37,162 nucleotides of DNA from Glaciozyma antarctica PI12. Taxonomy: Eukaryota > Basidiomycota > Microbotryomycetes > Kriegeriales > Camptobasidiaceae. The stretch is taken from assembly GCA_002917775.1 (NCBI GenBank), contig KZ627151.1:1-37162 (forward strand), given 5' to 3'. The translations under genes and the position numbers were made by a program. This document shows, one piece after another, positions 30,404 through 37,162 of the stretch. The notes beneath the pieces are model-generated. The model did not search any database and was not told the origin of the DNA. It was given only the letters and a program-made list of their open reading frames with translations. Numbering within the stretch: position 1 is the stretch's first letter; each line of letters opens with the position of its first letter.

Positions 30404-33400
30404 CTACACAGTAAAGTGCGGCAAGGAATTCCGCAAGGCGCCCCACGACGAGCGAGGTTTCTGCGTCGGAGCCGCGACCGGCTTCGCAGGAGCTGGCGCT
30501 ACGAAGACGCCTGACGTCCCGCCTTCAGACACGCAGCTACAGGTGGAATCGGTCAGTACGCGTGTGGGCTGAGGTGAGGAAAGGGACGCACGAGCAACCG
30601 CAGCCTGTTGGACAGGCGTCGTTGGTCGAGTACCATTCCTCGAGGCAGGTGAGATGGCCGACGTGGCAGCAGATCGTACAGCTCTGCGATAGGTCTGCAA
30701 GAACCGGTTAGCGGCGTCTAAAGAAAGAACGAGCGAGCGGCTCACGAATGATGGGGAGATGGCACAGGGTACAGAGCAAAGGACGCTGACGCTGATGGCA
30801 AGACGAGCACGAGATGAACGGCGGCTGCAAAGCTGTACCGCAGGAGGTGCATCCTTGCGAGAGCTCTGCAAACGAAGCTCGTTAGCGAGCCTGCAACCAA
30901 ACCGCGCATTCGAGACTCACCGACGGAAGACGCAGGCCCTAGCCCGTTCCCGGCGCGAACAAGTGCCGCAGAGTAGTTGCGAGCTTGCTTGATGGTCGAA
31001 GAGCGGCAGAGCTTGAGGACCTGGATCCGCTGATGATCGAGTCCCCAGCGGTCGAGGAGCTCAGCGTACTCGAGTCGGAGCAGTTCCAGCTCCGTTTGCG
31101 CGCGATCCGAGTGCCACCAGAACGATGGCTGGCTGCGAAAGGTGAGACAGAGGGTCAGCTCGCGAGTGCCGAAAGGACGCGCCAGGAACGGCGCACTGGA
31201 AGACGTTCTGCTCCGAGAACCTCACGACGATCCTCTTCCCCACGGACCCGACTCGCGGCGCGAGCGGCGTACTCCTCCGTGAAGCCTTGACGTCGATAAC
31301 CGCGACAGCGGGCCCGAACGTCACGTTTGGCGAGACTCCCGTCGTGCGAGGCTTGACCGGCTGCCGCGCTGCGAACGACCGCTTGTCGGATGAGAGGATA
31401 CCGTCGGGGGAGCCGCTTCGTTGGCCGCCAAAACGATCCTGACTGGGTTGGCGGGAGAGGCGAATGGGGCTCTTGGGCATTGATGGCGAAAGAGGGTTCT
31501 CAATTTGAGGCGAGAGCTGAGACGAGTGGGCGCGAAGGGAGTGGGGTCGATCGACGGGACTTCCTGGCGTTGGCGGGGTTGCGCCGCGGAGAGAGAGGAC
31601 GCTGGTGTTGAAGAGGCCGGCGAGGTTGGTCCACGACGCCTTCGGAGAGTGCGATTCGGAAGATTCGCGGGTGCGACGTCCGAAGGTGGATGCGAGGGGA
31701 GTCCGGACGTCGTAGGGAGATGCGGTTTGCGAATCGGGGAGGCGATGGCTGAAGTAGTCGACGGAGGGAGACTTGAAGATCGGGATGCGCTGCTGCTTGG
31801 CGGCGTCGGCGAAGCAAGCTGGAGGAATGTGGTAAGCTCTGGAACAGGAGTATCGAACGCGAGGACTCACCACGCCTGTAGGATTCGAGCACGCAAGCGA
31901 TGAGGCCGAGTGTTTGAACGTCCTTGAGATGGGCGAGAAAGTTCAACCTGCGAAACTAATCAGCTCCGCACTCTCGTTGTAGTCCTGGAGACCTACATCT
32001 CCGGCAGAAATCCTTCTGAGAAGAGCGTCTGCAAGTCCCGCTGCGATCCCCTCGTCGACTCGCCGTCGCTCTCGAGAAAGCAGACCATCGTCGACCAGAC
32101 GTGCAGGAGGAATACGTCTTTCTCCACCCTCGCCGCAAGCAGCGCCGCACGAGCAATCTCGAGAGGGGAACCTTTGATCGTCGACGGACCTCGCGACGGT
32201 GCGAGGAGCGTGAGGTGTGAGACGTCCTTGATGTGAACGATGGTACTGAAAGAGGGTGGCGAAGGAAGGCCGGGGGAGACGAGAGGTGGTCGAAAATGGG
32301 CGGCTTCAGACTGGAAGAGCGTGCGTTAGTTGGCGCTCGCTGGGAGCGACGAGGAAAGACGCACGGTACGGTAGGAGAGGCCAGTCGACATCAGGAGCGC
32401 TTCGTCCGTTTCTTGATAGTCTTCTTCGGCGATCCCATCATGGCCGCCTGCCGCGAGGTTCCCAAACGCTTCGGAGCGAGGAGGGAGTCGAGGTCTTGCG
32501 ATCGTAGCTTCCGGTGATGCCGAGCTGTCCTCCTTCTCGTTGAGCGGAGAGGCGAAGATGTGTGTCGGGAAGAAGACGAGGAGCTGGCCTGTACGTGTTG
32601 AGTCTACTCAGCTTCCACCCCGAGAAAGAAGCGAGAAAGACGCACCATGCGGGCCGAACGTCGCTCCACCCTTGCGAGGAGGCGGGACGTTGACGTTGTT
32701 GCGCAAGATCTCCGACGCCACTCCTGCGGAAGCCGCCATATCTCCATCGTCGTCGTCGTCCTCCTCCATCGGAATCGGCTTGTTATCGAGGTCGGAGCGA
32801 TCTCCGAGAAGGAACCTAAGCGCGAGCTCGAACGACGGGAGACTCCGCTGCGTCCGGCTCGCCATGAGCTTGCGAAGACTCTGTAGAAGGAAGGCGCGGC
32901 TCTTGAGCGAGATGTCGGTGTTGCGTTCGAGGTCGATTGAAGGTGCTGCCGAGAGAGGGTAGTGCTTCGGAAACGTGAAGGTCGCGCGGAGGAACATGGG
33001 GCTGTATAGAGATACGGTGCAGGTGCGGCCGGCGACGTGGACCTGCGAGAAAACGTAATCAGCAAGATCTCGCGCACCGCCTGAGAGGGACTCACCTTCT
33101 CAAAGTTGACCCTCGGAAAGCGCCTCACAACGGAGGTGATCTCCTCTCCCAGATTCGCATGCGTAACCTCCCTCCCCATCTGCGTCCCGGTGGCCTTCGA
33201 CCCAGCCGACAACACACTCTCCGCCCTCTCCGTCTCACCTCCCTCCCTCGCCGTCCCCGCGTCCGTCCCCCTCTGCAACGAGCTACTCCTCGTCTCCACC
33301 GCTCCCGACTCCCTCTCAAGCGTAACCTTCTGCTCCTCGAAATTGGGTTCCCCATCGAGAGTCGGTTTGATGACCTTGACGCCCTCCATCCACAGCAGGC

Positions 33401-35523
33401 GATCGTGCGCCTTCTGCCGACGATTTCGCACGGAGCTGGTCGTCATCGTCGCCGCGCCTCGCCGTGCAACACCTAGCGGTGGAGGAGGAGGGGCGAAAGG
33501 GTTGCGCGCGAAGCCAGCGGTGAGGAGGGAGGAGGTCAGGAGAGACGGAGGGGTGGGCGAACTGGAGAGTGGGGCGGAGAGGGAGGCGGAGAGGAGGCTG
33601 GAGGTAGTAGGGATGTGCCGTGGGATCATAGAGAGAGTACTGGCGAAGGAGAGTGGTACGGGAGGTAGGGCGGGGGTTTCGGTGAAGGTGCGGTAGGAGA
33701 TGTTTGGGCAGTGTCGGCGGGTCATCTGGATGTCGATTGGCGCTCCCTTCGTGTGGCCGACTTCCTGAGGGCGAGGTAACGGGTCAGCGGAGTGCAAGAT
33801 AGGCGAATTCAAAGCGAACCTTGAGGATCTCATCCGTGATGGGCCAAAGTCGGAGCCTGCGGTCCTTGGACCAAGTAACGAGCTGAAACTGCCGGTTATC
33901 TGCGTGCATACCCTCATCAGCTACCACCGAGTGTAGAAAGCACCCCGCTTACCGTTGTCGAGGTCGTCTCCACCCCTGGTCCTCCACACAAACTCCTTGA
34001 CTCCCTCCCTCGCCCCTTCGAACCTCGCCACCGGCTGAGCCGTGTCCCCCCTCTCAATCTTCGCTCTCCCCCAGATACTAAGCGCATGGTCGCTTCTCTG
34101 CGGAAGCGTAAGGACGCCTCGGCCGAATGGGAGGTAGCGAGCGCGCCAGACGGGAGAAGAGGTGTGGACGGTGAGGTCGGGGGAGGCAACGTTATCGGTT
34201 AGGGACCAGGACTGCAAAATATGTTAGTACGGATCGACGAGGGTGTTATAGAGGGACGTACTCTGAAGGACTTGTCGAGGCTACAAGTGACGAGACGGTT
34301 GGCGTCTCGGCGAGACCAGTCGATTCCATCTGCGCGTGCGTCGTCAGCCCCAACTACCCGCTGAGATCCCACTCGACTCACAAATCTTGGCCGAATGACC
34401 GTCGATAGTCGTAACGGGAGCAGCTCCCATCTTTCGTCCGCGAACGTTAGCTCGCGTCCCTCCAAGCAGCTCGAAAGACGCACCCGCTCGTCCCAGATCA
34501 ACACGCGGTTATCGTGCGCCGACGCGATAAGATGCGGCTGACGCCTATTCCACTTGACCTGCGTAGCTCCCGCTGTTCAACGCATCAGCTCCCCCGCGCC
34601 CACTCCACAAGAGAGCGAACTCACATCCCCAGCTGCAGACTCCCCAAACCGGCTTCCTCCCTCCTCCAGCACGACTTGAACTCCCATATCCCGTCCTCAG
34701 ATCCCAGCTCCACACCCACCCGTCCAACGCGCACGTAGCAAGGATCTCTGGCGCAGCGGGGGACCAGTTGATGTCGGTAACGGCGCGCGTGTGGGCGTGG
34801 AGCGTGTGTTCGATTGGTGAGACGGAGAGGGAGGGGGAGAGGGAGAGGTTGTAGACGACTGCTTTCTGGTTGGACTGCAGGAGGCTGGGTCAACTCGGGT
34901 GGGAGAGAGCGGGGGGTGTGTGTTATAATTTTTATTGTCGGTGGTTGGCAGCCATACAGGGGCCTGGGGGAGGGAGGTACGCACAGTCGAGACGACCCAT
35001 TCAGAGCGGCTGGGGAAGGGGTTCCACTGCACGTCCGCGACTTCCCTTGAAATCCCATAGAGTCAGCTAACATTTAGCAAGCTGGAGCAGAGCGCGGCGT
35101 ACCAGGCGGAGTTGTGAGGGAGGAAGCGAGGCGGGTCCCAAGGGTTCTGAAGGTCGACAATGTAGAGGCCTTTCCGAGCGCCGAGTGCCACGTCCCTGTT
35201 CGCGGGGCCTACGCGTAAAGGGTTTCAGTACACGAGCTTGCGCAGAGAGTGGAGGAGAAGCCGCACTAATGCTCATCGACCCGACCGGCTGGTCGAGGTG
35301 GATGGAGAGCAGCTCGTCTACGTGGATGGAGTGGTCAGCGCCGTGCCCTCCAAGCTCCGTGGACGAGCTTACAGAAGGTATCCCCATCGTCGTTGACCTC
35401 GGCCACAGCTGGACTTGCGTCGAACGAGGAGCGGATCGACTTCGTCGCGTGGTTTGGAGAGGTGCTCGCGAGCGGCGAGGACTGAGCTGGCGAGGACGAG
35501 GGAGGAGAGAAGAAGGCGGCCAT
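30404..35523 (-). CDS. MTC5: WDR59/Sea3-like subunit of the GATOR2 (SEACAT) complex
   Basis: Component of the vacuole/lysosome-associated SEA complex (GATOR2 in animals), which opposes the GATOR1 GAP and so activates TORC1 when amino acids are present. Domains in order: an N-terminal WD40 propeller (RDVALGARKGLYIVDLQNPW, WEVADVQWNPFPSRSEWVVS, TDINWSPAAPEILATCALDG, GATQVKWNRRQPHLIASAHD, IYGIDWSRRDANRLVTCSLD and SSPVWRARYLPFGRGV); a linker; an RWD-like part (FEEQKVTLERE, LGEEITSVVRRFPRVNFEKV); a helical mid-region; then zinc ribbon plus RING (CTSCG, CSSCHQRQ, CTICCHVGHLTCLEEW, ACPTGCGCSC). The ATG at 35523 opens MAAFFSPPSSSPAQ; exon 1 ends at 35373 with GTAAGC. It ends SLPHFTV. There are more than fifteen short introns. 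WD40+RWD+RING order favours WDR59/Sea3 over WDR24 or MIOS. Inner exon borders were only partly checked. Confidence 0.88.
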
Positions 35524-35588
35524 TCTGGTGCTGTGCTTTCGCTGGGTGGTCTAGTGTCGCATCCTGCAGGAGTTTGAGGTAGTGGGAG

Positions 35589-35618
35589 GAAGTCAAGCGC
35601 CGACGGGCGCTTGACTTC
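35589..35618. promoter_or_regulatory. Perfect 13-bp inverted repeat with a 4-nt loop upstream of the WDR59-like gene
   Basis: GAAGTCAAGCGCC - GACG - GGCGCTTGACTTC, a perfect stem beginning 66 bp upstream of the ATG at 35523. It could be a 5'-UTR hairpin limiting translation, a palindromic factor site, or the end signal of the neighbouring minus-strand gene. Structure is seen directly; the role is inference. Confidence 0.6.
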
Positions 35619-35847
35619 GACGGTCGACCTCCGACCTCCGCAAGGAGCGTATCTCCAGCAGCAGCCAGCAGCGCTCTGGGTTTGCTACACTCCCTTGACC
35701 AGATCACCGTGACTCCCTTCACCAAAGTCCAGCAGCAAATCTAGATCTCGAGCGAGCCTCAAAAGCCTCCGCAACGTCTCTCATTCCAAGATTCTCCTCC
35801 CCCCTCCCGTCGTCGCCAGTCCTTCCAAGTCCACCACCACGGGCCTT

Positions 35848-37162
35848 TCACTCCCCCCGAGCCTTCTCCAGCATCTCCGCCGCCGCCTCCGTATCCCCCG
35901 CCAATTTAATCTCCTGCGCCCTCGAGATCCCAAACCTGAGCACCTCCTCAAACGACTCGCAAATCCTCCGCGCCCGCGCAAGCCGTTCCGTCGGTTCGAC
36001 CTCGTGCACTCGGTCTCCCTGTACAATCTCGAAAGATTCCCGAGGAGGGTCGGAGGGGATGCCGAATGATTCGCAGAAGGAGTGAAGGACCTCGTAGTCG
36101 CTGTAGGCGCTGTCCTCGGATTCGTAACGAAAGTTGACGAGAGTCGATTGGTGAGTGCGGAGGAGGGTTGGGAGAAGGTCAGAGGGTAGGAGGGGGGGGG
36201 GGGGGGCGGGGTGCGAAGGGTGAGGCGAAGAGTAGAAGAGGGGAGGCGGAGAGGTGGGTGATGATGGCGAGGCAGCCGTCCGTGTTGCCGGTGAGAGATA
36301 GCGACTGAAGTCGCGGGAAGGTGGCTCGAAGAACTGGGCGCCCACCAGCTGGCGATGACCTCTTTTCGGCAGCGGCGAATTCGCAGAATTAGAGGGTGAG
36401 GTGGTGTTCCAAGGTGCTCGAAAAGCGCTCGATGAACCCCCAGCCGTGGGAGTAGATTTTGAACGACCTGATATTCAGACTCTTGACATCCCTGATCGAT
36501 TCCCAAGGTGCAGAGCCCCATGCGGATCTGCCGAGGAAGGAGCGCGACGAGGCGAGGTATTGAGCGTAAGATGCCGGGGGGAGAGGGTCGCCAGAGTGCT
36601 GATCAGGCGAGCGCCACTGTCAAGGACACCACCGCCGATGAAGCGAAGCTCCTGTAGCTGCGGGAATAGCTGCAAGACTGCGACTGCCCGGTCGACGTTG
36701 AAGGATCTGAGCGACAGGATCCAGATCCGCGCACCGCAAGAGCGCAAAAAGCCGGTCTCGTGAGAAGGTTATGTAGCGTATCGGTGCAGGCGAGTGACAG
36801 GTCGAGCTCTTGCAGGTGCGGAGACGCCGCGAATGAGGTGGAAGAGAGGAGGCAGGAGAGGGAAATTGCTGAGGCGGAGGGATCGAAGATGATCTTGCGA
36901 AAGTGGTGGACATAGGTAGGGTTGATGTCGAGGAGGAAGAGGAAGAGAGGACTGTCGCATTTGCTGGCCGTAACGACCTGCAAAAAGAGAAACCGTCAGC
37001 GAACAGGTGCACGTCTCCTGTTGCCGCTACTGGAGGCTCGCCTCGAACACGACCCCCGAGAGGCTCTGAAACTCCTTGTTCACCATGAACAACGCCTTTG
37101 CGCTCCTCCCGTACCAGCCCCCGTCGAGCAGTTGGGAGATCTCGCGCGTCTTTCCGCTCTCA
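35848..37162 (-). pseudogene. LRR/F-box-like gene with stop and frame lesions, truncated at the right edge
   Basis: Paralog of the gene at 18171-19560. Its 5' end lies beyond the window. At the edge it reads EISQLLDGGWYGRSAKALFM then VNKEFQSLSGVVFE. Intron 36978-37041 has a GCGAGC donor instead of GT and ends TTGCAG, then VVTASKCDSPLFLFLLDI. LRR-like parts follow (ASPHLQELDLSLACTDTLHN, LQLFPQLQELRFIGGG, FPRLQSLSLTGNTDG), then RICESFEEVLRFGISRAQEI and the end EMLEKARGE. Lesions: TAA at 36389-36391 inside WGFIERFSSTLEHHLTL; a run of 15 C (minus strand; 36192-36206), where 14 would keep the frame; and at least one other frame change between about 36480 and 36760. Alignment with the 18171 copy supports one original protein. 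Homopolymer length could be a base-calling error, but the stop is independent of it. Confidence 0.65.
36192..36206. repeat. Homopolymer G15 (C15 on minus) in the right-edge LRR gene
   Basis: Fifteen G in a row on plus, followed by C and GGGG. It encodes a proline run on minus and is the point where the reading frame is lost. Such runs are prone both to replication slippage and to sequencing error. Confidence 0.9.

Overview
The window is the left end of a chromosome from a GC-rich fungus, most likely a basidiomycete red yeast of the Rhodotorula/Rhodosporidium (Sporidiobolales) type. It opens with a perfect (CCCTAA)20 array. Genes are split by many introns of about 47-60 nt, with GTGCGT/GTGAGT donors, a CTGAC or CTAAC branch site close to the 3' end, and CAG acceptors. 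Proteins are rich in Ser/Pro/Arg. The organism name is inferred from gene style and families, not read from a marker gene.

Layout: telomere (1-120), then about 0.8 kb without a gene. A secreted six-hairpin glycosidase (GH105/GH88-like, +) follows, then carnitine acetyltransferase (+), a C2H2 zinc-finger protein (-), a 2 kb divergent spacer, a TMEM184/OST-alpha (DUF300) membrane protein (+), a 1655-codon Ser/Pro-rich TPR protein (-), a broken LRR/F-box-like gene (-), the Golgi transport protein Got1 (+), a broken F-box gene (-), a membrane-anchored metallophosphoesterase (+), profilin (-), triosephosphate isomerase (+), the GATOR2/SEA subunit WDR59/Sea3 (-), and a second broken LRR gene (-) that runs off the right edge and is a paralog of the first.

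Apart from the chromosome end, the content is housekeeping: acetyl-carnitine shuttling, ER-Golgi traffic, actin control, glycolysis and TORC1 amino-acid signalling. No mobile elements, viral relics, CRISPR arrays, rRNA or convincing tRNA genes were seen. The most unusual points are: a carnitine acetyltransferase whose intron separates a mitochondrial presequence from a second start while the C-terminus is a peroxisomal AKL; a profilin start codon split by an intron (A|TG); several introns that appear to use GC donors; micro-exons down to 8 nt; a 986-nt intron in TPI; and three F-box/LRR-type genes that all carry nonsense or frame lesions although their neighbours look intact.

Exon borders were assigned by hand from reading frame, splice motifs and family conservation. 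For the main genes the exon lengths were checked to sum to whole codons. Places where they do not (profilin exon 2, the metallophosphoesterase tail, the right-edge LRR gene) are flagged.
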